Assembly (NCBI GenBank): GCA_016778305.1
Contig: JADHPT010000003.1
Span: 62,001-126,000, forward strand
Direction of reading: 5' to 3'
DNA: 64,000 bases
DNA from: Candidatus Poseidonia sp.
GTDB taxonomy: Archaea > Thermoplasmatota > Poseidoniia > Poseidoniales > Poseidoniaceae
The notes below the pieces were generated by a model. The model was given only the letters and a program-made list of their open reading frames with translations, was not told where the DNA came from and searched no databases. This document shows, piece after piece, positions 35,177 to 43,699 of this stretch; the stretch's first letter is position 1, and each line of letters starts with the position of its first letter. Both the position numbers and the translations under genes were made by a program.

Positions 35177-35259
35177 AGCAGGATTTGAACCATCCCCGGC
35201 GAGCAATGGTCTGTTTGGCGAATTTCTATTGGCCGTGTTTCTCCTCTTCTCGAGGCCGT

Positions 35260-36251
35260 TCAAATATCGCTCTTCGAAAAACCACTTATGAAATCCCAAA
35301 CAATGCGAGTGGATTCGATTCCAGTAGGATTTTTCCGGCCCGACCAAATGAGGTCTTCTGGAGATGTGATCTGGTCCTCTGGAGTATCTTTTGCATAGGG
35401 GTTGTGCCCGGCGTAAAACAGTGTCATCAAACGAACTTCCGCACCGTTTTCACAATTCGAATACCCCCGGATGTCATAATCTTCCTCAACGGCAATAATC
35501 TCAGGAACTGTCCCTGAACAATTGTTCATGTCAGCCCAATCTTCGAAGTTTTGAATCGCACCTTCTTCAGCCCAACGGGAGTCTTGATTGAAGGAGTACC
35601 ATACTCCAGCATTCCCGTACAGGATCAAATCGTCGAGCAACCCGTGTACTTCCATGAATGGTATCGGTGAATAATTAGGAGAGTGAGGGGCAATCAGATA
35701 GAAGGACATGCAGCCAGCAGCCGCAAATAATTCACTGGCCTCGACCACAAGCATCTGCGTCATTCCACATCCATTTGACCATCCCGAGAGATATATTCGG
35801 TCGGTATCAACCGGTTGTGTTTCAATCAAATGCTCAACCAAGCCCAGGATGAAGTTGAGATCGTCGATATCCTCTTCATGTGCAATTCCACAGCAGATGT
35901 CTCCCGCATTCCAAGAATTTTCATATCCGTTTGGATAGGCCACCATGAATCCTTCTTCGATGGCAATATTGGCAAAATCTGTGGTGTTGCTATGCCGATC
36001 CATATCTTGCGTATAGCCATGAATGTCCACTACAAGAGGGACCATGGTGTCACTTTGTACACTGTTTGGGATAAGAAGTTTCCAGCATCTCTCAAGCCCG
36101 TCGTATTCCTCGCAATGGATGGAATAAATTTCAATTTCACTGGGTTGTTGCTCATCGATTGAGGCATCGTTGACAACTTCTCCAACGCAACCAGAAAGCG
36201 GCGCGAGAAGAAAGAGACTGAGGCCAAAAACGCCTTCAAATCTGTTTGCAT
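35260..36251 (-). pseudogene. Esterase/PHB-depolymerase-like lipoprotein broken by a 1-base frameshift
   Basis: The downstream part (36045 to 35260) encodes an alpha/beta hydrolase with DIHGYTQ (oxyanion), the nucleophile elbow SGWSNG and a His near the end (YAGHNPY), like secreted LpqC/feruloyl-esterase-type enzymes. The same frame continues upstream through a perfect lipoprotein signal peptide ending LSLFLLAPLSGC but has no start. An ATG at 36251, 4 nt after serS, begins MQTDLKAF in another frame. Adding one T to the T5 run at 36230-36226 joins them into a ~330-residue lipoprotein. The break is either an assembly/read error or a real mutation. Confidence 0.7.
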
Positions 36252-36255
36252 TGAA

Positions 36256-37548
36256 TCATCCCCATTCACATGGTTCAAGGATGGTTTGCCCGCCCATATA
36301 GGCTTGAAGTACCTCTGGAACTTGAACACGTCCGTCCTCGAGTTGGTATTGCTCCATGATGGCCACGAGCGCTCGAGAGGTCGCTACGGCGGTTGAATTC
36401 AAGGTGTGAACAACGGGTTGGTTGGGGTGGCCTGGTTGGCCGTAACGGATGTTGAGGCGATTGGCCTGATAGTCGGTGCAATTCGAGCAGGAGACGATTT
36501 CTTTGTACTGCTCTGCTGCGGGAATCCACGCTTCAAGGTCGTACTTCTTGGCTGCAACCGTCCCCATATCCCCGGTGCAGATGTTGACCACTTCATAGTG
36601 AATACCAAGGCTGTCCCACAAATCGATACAATTCTTGAGAAGTTCTTCATGAAGCGCCCACGAATCCTCTGGACGAGCGATGATGATCTGTTCGATTTTG
36701 GTAAATTGGTGAACTCGCCAGATACCAAGGTCGGATTGCCCGTGACTTCCTACTTCGCGACGGAAGCATTGGGAAACACCTACCATGCGCAGGGGCATTT
36801 GCTCCTCGGGGATGGTTTCGTCCATGTACATGGCGGTAAGTGGGTGCTCTGATGTTGCAATCATGTAGTACTTGTCGGGCTCAATACCGTACATGACCGT
36901 TTCAAAATCAGCAAGGTCAGTCACGCCCTCGTAGGCTTGACGGTTCATCATTACGGGTGGCTGAACGAAGGTGAATTCTCGCTGGCGAAGAAATTCAACA
37001 GCGTATTGTTGAAGGGCGAATTCCAAACGAGCCAAGTCACCCTTGAGGAAGAAAAAGCGGCTACCAGTAATCTTTGCTGCACGCTTGAGGTCGACCCAAC
37101 GGTTCATCTCAATGAGATCGTTGTGAGGGCGTGGCTCAAAAGAAAAACTCGGTTTCTCACCGTGAACAGCATGTACCGTATTGCCGGATTCATCAGCTCC
37201 TTGAGGAACATCGTGATGCAGGAGATTGGGTATGGACATACGAAGTCTGTCGCGTGTTTCCATTGCCTCATTGGTCTGAGACTCCATGGCATTGATGCGC
37301 TCACCAAGGTCGGCTACCTGAGCGAGAATGGCTTCAGCAGCGGCTTGGTCGCCAGCCTTCTTGGCTGCGCCAATACCGCGGGCAGCCTCGTTCTTTTCAC
37401 GACGCAGCTGGTCGGTTTCATGAAGTAAATTACGCCAGGACTGATCGAGTTCAATCACTCGGTCAATAGCGTCGTGAGGAATACCTCGCTTGGTGTGATC
37501 AGCCCTGATGAGGTCGGCTTGTTCACGGAAGAGGTTCATGTCAAGCAT
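36256..37548 (-). CDS. serS: Seryl-tRNA synthetase
   Basis: Class II aminoacyl-tRNA synthetase of 430 residues that charges tRNA-Ser. The N-terminal ~110 residues form the long antiparallel coiled coil (LLHETDQLRREKNEAARGIG). Motif 2 CFRREVGSHGQSDLGIWRVHQF and motif 3 LNSTAVATSRALVAIMEQYQ are standard. It is the common bacterial/eukaryal-type SerRS, not the rare methanogen type. The ATG at 37548 has GGTGA at 5 nt; an upstream GTG at 37560 is less likely. It starts ~5 nt after the protease gene. Confidence 0.95.
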   Translation of the reverse strand: MLDMNLFREQADLIRADHTKRGIPHDAIDRVIELDQSWRNLLHETDQLRREKNEAARGIGAAKKAGDQAAAEAILAQVADLGERINAMESQTNEAMETRDRLRMSIPNLLHHDVPQGADESGNTVHAVHGEKPSFSFEPRPHNDLIEMNRWVDLKRAAKITGSRFFFLKGDLARLEFALQQYAVEFLRQREFTFVQPPVMMNRQAYEGVTDLADFETVMYGIEPDKYYMIATSEHPLTAMYMDETIPEEQMPLRMVGVSQCFRREVGSHGQSDLGIWRVHQFTKIEQIIIARPEDSWALHEELLKNCIDLWDSLGIHYEVVNICTGDMGTVAAKKYDLEAWIPAAEQYKEIVSCSNCTDYQANRLNIRYGQPGHPNQPVVHTLNSTAVATSRALVAIMEQYQLEDGRVQVPEVLQAYMGGQTILEPCEWG

Positions 37549-37553
37549 ACGTA

Positions 37554-39755
37554 TCACCACGAGATGTTGAAACTAAAGATTCCTGTTCCCAAAAAGAACA
37601 GACCGCCGATAAGGTAGCCCAGAATTGCTCCTCCGTTCAACAGTGGAAGGCCTGCTTGCGCCTTGCCGCGAGCAACATAGGTCATCAGGGCGAGATAGCC
37701 CATCAGTCCGCCAACGAGAGTGGTCATAGCGACGGAGAAGGCTACTGACGGGTCAAGCCATTGCATGGCAGAGAGAACCAACATACCGGGGAAGATAACA
37801 TCGCCCAAACCCATGAACATCGCTTCGCTGTTCTTCTTGGCCTTCTTGGGCTTGACCCTTGCTTGTTTATCCTCTGAGATGATGGTTTCATTGGAGCGTT
37901 TGGCCTGTTCGGTTTCCTCGATCAGGGAATAATCCGACCCTTGGGGAGCGACCAGAAGAATCGGCAAGCGTAAGCCGATCATCGTGTCGGCCAAATCGAG
38001 CATGTGCTTTGATTTGTACACGGCCCAGAAATCGTAAACCGCTGCCAATATCATGAACAGCATGGCCAAAGCGGGAACAAAGGTGACGCCGAGCATCACA
38101 CATACTCCGGCACCGAGGAGAACCCCGGTGGTATTGACCACGTACCACTCGCTGTGAACGAACAGGAGAATCATGAGGATTGCAGTCACAAAGAGTCCGA
38201 CCAGAGTGGGTGCGAGAAGCAATTGAATTCCGTAGAGAGGGAACATCGATTGGGTGAGTTCCCCTGTCTGAAGCAGAACGGTTGTTGCATCGCTTTGTGA
38301 TACCGTGACGAGATTGGTTTGGTCGGCATTGATGGCAAAGAAGGTGGCAACGTTATTTGCTGGAATGCTGAAACTGGCGCGGTTGACAAGCGAAGTGTTG
38401 TACAACCAGTGGACTTCCTCTTCATCAGCGATTAACAAATCGGTAAAGCCTGATTCGTCCAAATCTGTGATGCTCACCGAGGTCACCGACGTGACAAGGC
38501 CCTCCAAAGCCATCCGTTCTTGAATCGAGAAGGCTTCGTCATTGGATTGGCTCCCGTCCCATTCGATGCCTGTGATGGTACCGTTATTCTCGCCAAGGAG
38601 AATCATGCGGCGGTTCTCAGGGACCATGGTTGCATTGTCTTCTTCAAAGGGTGAAATCCCCATATCAGCGCTGGTAAAGGTTGCCTGCGCTTGTGGAGCA
38701 TGCTCAAAAACAAGGGTGATGTTGTCAATACCGCCAATTTGTGAGGACTCTTCCAACAGAAGAACGCCTGAATGTGCAGGCGTGACCAAAGCCAACTGAT
38801 CGTCGGTCAGCAAGGTGCTCATGATCACTCCGTCTGCGAGGTTGAAACCAGGTGTTCGCCAGCGCGCTTCTGAGCCGAGAACTCCAGGTGCTTCAGAAAA
38901 AGTGCGGAAACGTTCAACTTCTTCAAAGGGGTTGAACAGGTACATGGCTTCGTCTGTGGTCACCGCTAATGCACATCCGCCAATCATGTTTGAAATGGCG
39001 ACAGGTACGCCTTCGGAATCGTATTCCCAGCAAGCATATGATTCTGTTACATCACCGGTCGATGCATCAAGCGTCCACGCATAATATCCGCTTGCAAAAG
39101 TCAAACCGTAGGAACTTGAAGTCATACGGACAGTTGAAGCCCCGTCAGCGATGGAATGGTTGTGTACGTTCGACCAAAGTGGTGCTGCGTATCCATTGGA
39201 ACTGTCCCATGCGGTAATGTTGACGACGGGTTGTTCAGTAGTCTCAATGATCTCAGCGAGAATGTAGCCGTCTTCTCCCCACGTACCGAGGAAATCACCT
39301 GCTTGTTCTTCGGTCGTAGTGACCTCGTACGCTTCGGTGTCAAAATCCAATACAAACATGTGTGCCAGCGGCACAGTGCTGTAGAGAAGAGCAAGGGTCA
39401 ATACCGCCATCATGCCGTATTTGATGATGTATTGCTTGCCCCAACGAGCAAGGAAAATGATGAGAGCAGTAAAGGCAAAAATAGCCACCAATTCAATGGC
39501 CACATACCGAACTTGAGTTGCACCTGAGGCGCCGAATGCATGCAGTTCACCAACGTCGTAGTAGGGACGAATGTACATGGCAAGCGCAATCGTGGCGATG
39601 AACATGCCAGCCATGCCGGTCATGCCTTTCCACTGGTCCTGCATCAGTGTAAGAAGGCCATCTTCCCGACGAAGTTCATCTTCAACTTCAGCGAAGCGCT
39701 TGGACACGCGAGGCTCTCCTGCGACCTTGCCATCATCGCTCATGAGTGATGCCAA
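37554..39755 (-). CDS. Presenilin/SPP-type intramembrane aspartyl protease with large inserted ectodomain
   Basis: A 733-residue protein with nine predicted membrane helices. Helices 1-3 (~46-135) are followed by a ~370-residue extracytoplasmic insert (~138-508), then helices 4-9. Catalytic residues fit the A22 family: YD at 574-575 in helix 6 and GLGD at 649-652 in helix 7, separated by a long charged loop. The PAL motif position reads GLPLLN (702-707), i.e. PLL rather than PAL. The insert is beta-rich and includes ITDLDESGFTDLLIA, like an FG-GAP/propeller blade. The start is uncertain: TTG 39755 has GAGGG at 4 nt, ATG 39743 lies further away. Confidence 0.75.
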   Translation of the reverse strand: MASLMSDDGKVAGEPRVSKRFAEVEDELRREDGLLTLMQDQWKGMTGMAGMFIATIALAMYIRPYYDVGELHAFGASGATQVRYVAIELVAIFAFTALIIFLARWGKQYIIKYGMMAVLTLALLYSTVPLAHMFVLDFDTEAYEVTTTEEQAGDFLGTWGEDGYILAEIIETTEQPVVNITAWDSSNGYAAPLWSNVHNHSIADGASTVRMTSSSYGLTFASGYYAWTLDASTGDVTESYACWEYDSEGVPVAISNMIGGCALAVTTDEAMYLFNPFEEVERFRTFSEAPGVLGSEARWRTPGFNLADGVIMSTLLTDDQLALVTPAHSGVLLLEESSQIGGIDNITLVFEHAPQAQATFTSADMGISPFEEDNATMVPENRRMILLGENNGTITGIEWDGSQSNDEAFSIQERMALEGLVTSVTSVSITDLDESGFTDLLIADEEEVHWLYNTSLVNRASFSIPANNVATFFAINADQTNLVTVSQSDATTVLLQTGELTQSMFPLYGIQLLLAPTLVGLFVTAILMILLFVHSEWYVVNTTGVLLGAGVCVMLGVTFVPALAMLFMILAAVYDFWAVYKSKHMLDLADTMIGLRLPILLVAPQGSDYSLIEETEQAKRSNETIISEDKQARVKPKKAKKNSEAMFMGLGDVIFPGMLVLSAMQWLDPSVAFSVAMTTLVGGLMGYLALMTYVARGKAQAGLPLLNGGAILGYLIGGLFFLGTGIFSFNISW

Positions 39756-39842
39756 TCATCCCTCTCATATCAGCCTCGCGTTCAAATCAGGCATGAGTGG
39801 AGAAAGGAAAGAGGCTATGTTGCCCGCTTACCTGCCACGACC

Positions 39843-41138
39843 ATGGTGGACCGGGCTCGCTTGCGTTCATGGCTGGAGTCGACCAAAACACGCGGTATGG
39901 CACTGGGCCTTGAGCAAACTGCCAGTGCACTGGCATCCCTTGACTGCCAATCCATCGGCCATCGTACGCTTCACGTTGCTGGCAGTAACGGAAAAGGGAC
40001 GCTGTGTGCCGTTCTTTCCGCTGCACTCAGCCAAGAAAACATCCCTCATCTCATGTTTTCCTCACCGCACCTCATCGACGTAGAAGAGCGAATTCGATTG
40101 AACGGCATACCGGTGAGTTCTGAACAATTTGACATCGCTCTCTCGAGAGTGTACGCTGCGACGGAAGCCAACAACATCAGCATCACCTTCTTTGAAGCAA
40201 CCTTTCTGATTGCCATGGCTGTGGCCGATGCGCATGCCATCGATGTACTCATCCTTGAAACAGGTCTCGGGGGCCGATTGGACGCCACCCGGGTGGCGAA
40301 GGCTGATGTCTGTGCTGTGACCTCATTGAGTTTGGAACATACCGATATTTTAGGCAATACGTTGACTCAAATCGCTCGTGAAAAGGCCGCTATTGCTCGG
40401 CCAGGGTCCCCACTCATCGTACGCCGACCACCACAACCAGAGGTTGTCATGGCCGTCGAGGAGGAAGCAAGAACGGCTGGAAGTAAGGTGTTGGATGAAC
40501 CGAAACTCCCTGCTGAGGTTACGTGGGTTGATGTTGCGAATGCAACTACCTATGTTGAAGAAGCAACGCTGATTGCAAGGGCCGTTTGGCCGCATTTGGT
40601 AACCGACATTCATCAAGTCATGCCCGCTCTTGTTGAACTTCAATGGCCTGCTCGGATGCACTACCTCACTTCATCATCTCACCAAGGAATTACCTTCCTG
40701 CTTGAAGGCGCACACAACAGCAGTGGCATGACTCGTGCCTGCGATGAACTACGCGGAACCATGCCTGCACAATGGGTGCTGATCTTCGGGTGCTCACCGC
40801 AGTCCAACCTCGAAGAAATGCTCGCTCCATTGCTGAAAATGTGCGCCAAAGAACCACCCCAAGCCATTCTCCTTACCGAGCCGCAGGGAGGTCGGTATCC
40901 CGGAGTTGCCCGCTCCGTTCTCAAGGGTCACTTTGAACCACTTACCACGACCTCAATCTCTCTTCATGCCACCCCAAAGGATGCCGTTGAAGCGTGCCGG
41001 AATCTGCTTCCTTCTGGGGGTTTGGTCTTGTCAATCGGCTCTCTGTACCTGCAGGGTAACGTCATTGAAACACTGGACCTTGACCGGGACGAAGTCATGA
41101 AAATTTGTGCGAAGCAATCAAAGAACACGACGCAGTGA
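39843..41138 (+). CDS. folC: Folylpolyglutamate/dihydrofolate synthase (Mur-ligase family)
   Basis: Adds glutamate to folates (or dihydropteroate) using ATP, 431 residues. The P-loop is HVAGSNGKGTLCAVLSAAL near residue 45, SSPHLIDVEERIRLNGIP is the folate-binding Omega-loop region, and ETGLGGRLDATR and SLEHTDILGNTL follow. In Archaea FolC is also used for other gamma-glutamyl ligations, so the pterin may differ. No ribosome-binding site precedes the ATG. The dCMP deaminase gene begins at its 3' end. Confidence 0.9.
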   Translation: MVDRARLRSWLESTKTRGMALGLEQTASALASLDCQSIGHRTLHVAGSNGKGTLCAVLSAALSQENIPHLMFSSPHLIDVEERIRLNGIPVSSEQFDIALSRVYAATEANNISITFFEATFLIAMAVADAHAIDVLILETGLGGRLDATRVAKADVCAVTSLSLEHTDILGNTLTQIAREKAAIARPGSPLIVRRPPQPEVVMAVEEEARTAGSKVLDEPKLPAEVTWVDVANATTYVEEATLIARAVWPHLVTDIHQVMPALVELQWPARMHYLTSSSHQGITFLLEGAHNSSGMTRACDELRGTMPAQWVLIFGCSPQSNLEEMLAPLLKMCAKEPPQAILLTEPQGGRYPGVARSVLKGHFEPLTTTSISLHATPKDAVEACRNLLPSGGLVLSIGSLYLQGNVIETLDLDRDEVMKICAKQSKNTTQ

Positions 41139-41155
41139 GACAAGACGGTGAGCCT

Positions 41156-41644
41156 GTGAAAGACAAGCATCTCGCAATTCGTATTCTACAATGCCTCGCC
41201 TTAGCTGAGGCGTCCAACTGCCCGCGCCGTACCTTTGGCGCCTTGCTGGTTGACCCTGAGCGAAACGTGGTCCTCATGGACGGTTACAATGGCGGCCCAC
41301 GCGGAGGAGGGCGCCTTTGCGGTGGCGAAGAATGCCTTCGCGACACCATGAGCATCACCTCTGGAACACGCGTTGAAATCGGATGTCACCATGCCGAAAT
41401 GAATGTCATTTGCAATGCAGCAGCCAACGGTGTATCGACCAATAAGGCGTGGCTCATCGTCACCGGTGAACCGTGCATGATGTGCGCCAAACTCATCCAC
41501 CATGCTGGAATCGCCCGTGTTGTCATTGTTGACGGAGGATTCATGGGAGAAAATGGCGTAGGATACCTTGAAAATCACGGCGTGGAGATTCAGCGTACTG
41601 AAGGTCCACAAGACCCTCGGGCTTCAACGCGAACACCTCGTTGA
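41156..41644 (+). CDS. dCMP deaminase-like cytidine/deoxycytidylate deaminase
   Basis: A Zn-dependent deaminase of 162 residues. The catalytic motifs HAEMN and PCMMCAK carry the His, Glu and two Cys that bind zinc and activate water; LCGGEECLRDTM matches the dCMP-deaminase N-terminal region. It would make dUMP for thymidylate synthesis. The GTG at 41156 has GGTGA at 4 nt; a GTG at 41135 overlaps the folC stop as GTGA and remains possible. Confidence 0.88.
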   Translation: MKDKHLAIRILQCLALAEASNCPRRTFGALLVDPERNVVLMDGYNGGPRGGGRLCGGEECLRDTMSITSGTRVEIGCHHAEMNVICNAAANGVSTNKAWLIVTGEPCMMCAKLIHHAGIARVVIVDGGFMGENGVGYLENHGVEIQRTEGPQDPRASTRTPR

Positions 41645-41686
41645 GAACTGAAATGTTGCAGGCATGAGGCTTGCCGTGACCACGCT

Positions 41687-43516
41687 TCAAGGAGTGTAGT
41701 TGACGAACATGAAAATTCCGAAGAGGAATACAAGCATCGGGACAATCAAAATCTCAAAGGTAGAACGCATGTTTGAGAGTACGTCAAATTCAGTTCCATA
41801 GTGAAGTACTGAACCTTCGCCCGTATCGGTTGAGGGGACGATGGTCACCAGAGCGTTGGGGAGTGTTGGGTCTGAACCCCAGGCTTCGAGGTGGTCATTC
41901 TTCCTCGGTTCGCAGTCACCGAGCAGATAGATTGGATCTCCAACTCCAATGCAGGTAAGATTCCATTTCCAGTCACCTCGCGTCCATTCATCAACTACCT
42001 TACCACGATCTATCTCGCCTTTTCGTTGTTCCCAAAGCATGGGGTCAAAGAGAATACCTCCCGTACCATCGTGAACGATGAAAGGGACTCCTCCATTTTT
42101 GGTTTCCTTGTGATTCCACGAGCAACTAGTATTGCCATCACTATCAGTAGAACATTCGTAGTGATAGGATTTCCACTGCCAAAGCACCAGACCTTGATGC
42201 GTTCGACCACCCACCGTCATTTCTGGTGTGCCAGCGATGGAAGGGCGAACCTGTCCGACGATCTCTGCTTGGCCCACAGCAACGCTTCGAATCGGACTTG
42301 TTGGAAGGTCATTGATGGTGCGCTGCAATCTAAATTGCTTCCAGGCGGTGTAGAACCAAATCAAATTAACGACCGTAACGAAGAGGGTCATACCCCAACC
42401 AAGAAACGTGTGGAATCCTGACCCATCACGAGCCCTCAAGTCGGCTGAGAGCCAAATGAACGAACCAGAGAAAATAACTGCGCCGACGCTGTAGAGCGTG
42501 ATGGTGCCCGGCTGAGGCGAACCCAAACGACTCGGATGCTCTTTGATCAGCGCCCCGTCACCGTCCGCAGCAAAAACCCGGTCGTACGAAGATGGCAGTT
42601 TTGGTGCACCAAAGAGCCAGTCCGTTTCTGCACTCCGCCGGGGTAGATTTGCAGCACCAAGAACTTCGAAATTCGGGCCGAGATGTTGGAAGAACCGCCC
42701 CTCATGACCGAGAACACCCACCCCTGAATCCATGTCCTTGGCTTTCTTTCGATTTGAGCGGCGGATGGTTCTCAGATCGTGTTTGAGCGAGGGTTCTACG
42801 CTGTACATGAAAATCAAACCTCCGAATCCAATGAAGAGGAGCGCAAAGCGACCTCTGTCCTCTCGTTGGGTTACTTCAGGTGGGGTTTCAGTATAGGAAA
42901 ACCCTGAGACCTCATGAACAGAAAGGAGTTGATAGCGAAGTGGATCTTCTTCAACCAATAAAAATGCCGTCATGATGAAATTTTCATCACTCTCAGGCCC
43001 TTCGCCTTGAAGCGTTCGGCTCCAGTGACTACTACAAGGCGGTTGGAAAAATTCTCCCTCAGGAGAGAGTGAACCTTCAACGGAATAGGCGGCCGTGATC
43101 TCTTGCCCTTGCTGGTCAACCATCGTCAGTAATTTGGCATCTGCCATGTAGAAAACATAATCCCAACTCCCACCTCCATCATCATCTTCGACCCAGTCAC
43201 ATGAATCGTATGCGATGATGCCTCGTTGAAGTTCAAGATTGACGATGATGAAGGCCGCCTCTTGGTTGTATTCCTGAGGTTCATAACCCGCTTGAACCGG
43301 CCCGTAGTCATAGACGTCAGGTTCTTGCAGGTGAGAATATAATTCTGCTTCGTCAACTCGAGGTATATCGGGAATGGAAAGACTCGTTGAAAAGGTGATT
43401 AAACCAATGAGGAAGAACAGTATCGCGATACTATAGCCTATCATGTGTTTCCATGTTGGAGGAGAAAATTGGAAAAGCCCGTGGTCCAAATCTTGAACTT
43501 CATAGTCTGCCCCCAT
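41687..43516 (-). CDS. Membrane protein with GIDE-like domain
   Basis: A 609-residue protein with one N-terminal helix (~25-45), a ~200-residue extracytoplasmic loop, four or five further helices and a C-terminal helix ending VNYTP. The region PIRSVAVGQAEIVGQVRPSI to PFIVHDGTGGILFDPM resembles the GIDE domain found in mitochondrial MULAN/MAPL and in prokaryotic membrane proteins. No RING domain is present. Function is unknown. The gene is solitary, just upstream of tRNA-Leu reading direction. Confidence 0.65.
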   Translation of the reverse strand: MGADYEVQDLDHGLFQFSPPTWKHMIGYSIAILFFLIGLITFSTSLSIPDIPRVDEAELYSHLQEPDVYDYGPVQAGYEPQEYNQEAAFIIVNLELQRGIIAYDSCDWVEDDDGGGSWDYVFYMADAKLLTMVDQQGQEITAAYSVEGSLSPEGEFFQPPCSSHWSRTLQGEGPESDENFIMTAFLLVEEDPLRYQLLSVHEVSGFSYTETPPEVTQREDRGRFALLFIGFGGLIFMYSVEPSLKHDLRTIRRSNRKKAKDMDSGVGVLGHEGRFFQHLGPNFEVLGAANLPRRSAETDWLFGAPKLPSSYDRVFAADGDGALIKEHPSRLGSPQPGTITLYSVGAVIFSGSFIWLSADLRARDGSGFHTFLGWGMTLFVTVVNLIWFYTAWKQFRLQRTINDLPTSPIRSVAVGQAEIVGQVRPSIAGTPEMTVGGRTHQGLVLWQWKSYHYECSTDSDGNTSCSWNHKETKNGGVPFIVHDGTGGILFDPMLWEQRKGEIDRGKVVDEWTRGDWKWNLTCIGVGDPIYLLGDCEPRKNDHLEAWGSDPTLPNALVTIVPSTDTGEGSVLHYGTEFDVLSNMRSTFEILIVPMLVFLFGIFMFVNYTP

Positions 43517-43583
43517 CGTTTAGGCGTCCCCTTTTCACATCTTAAGAGAATTCCCTCAAAGCCTTCAAAGGAAAATAAAAGAG

Positions 43584-43665
43584 TGCCGGGGGCAGGATTC
43601 GAACCTGCGAAGCAATATGCAGAGGAGCTTGAATCCACCCCCTTTGACCACTCGGGTACCCCGGC
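43584..43665 (-). tRNA. tRNA-Leu (CAA)
   Basis: Class II cloverleaf: acceptor GCCGGGG pairs with CCCCGGC, the anticodon loop TTCAAGC gives CAA, the variable arm is GCA-TAT-TGC and the T-arm is GCAGG TTCGAAT CCTGC. The anticodon stem GTGGA/TCCTC has one T-T mismatch. CCA is not encoded, unlike tRNA-Ile in this window. Confidence 0.93.
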
Positions 43666-43699
43666 TTCTTGATTGGGGCGTGAAGACCTCTCTTCTTGA

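Noticed and set aside
35177-35259. GGTTCAAATCC-like sequence (minus strand) resembling a tRNA T-loop
   Set aside because: T-stem bases do not pair and no acceptor or anticodon arm can be built around it.
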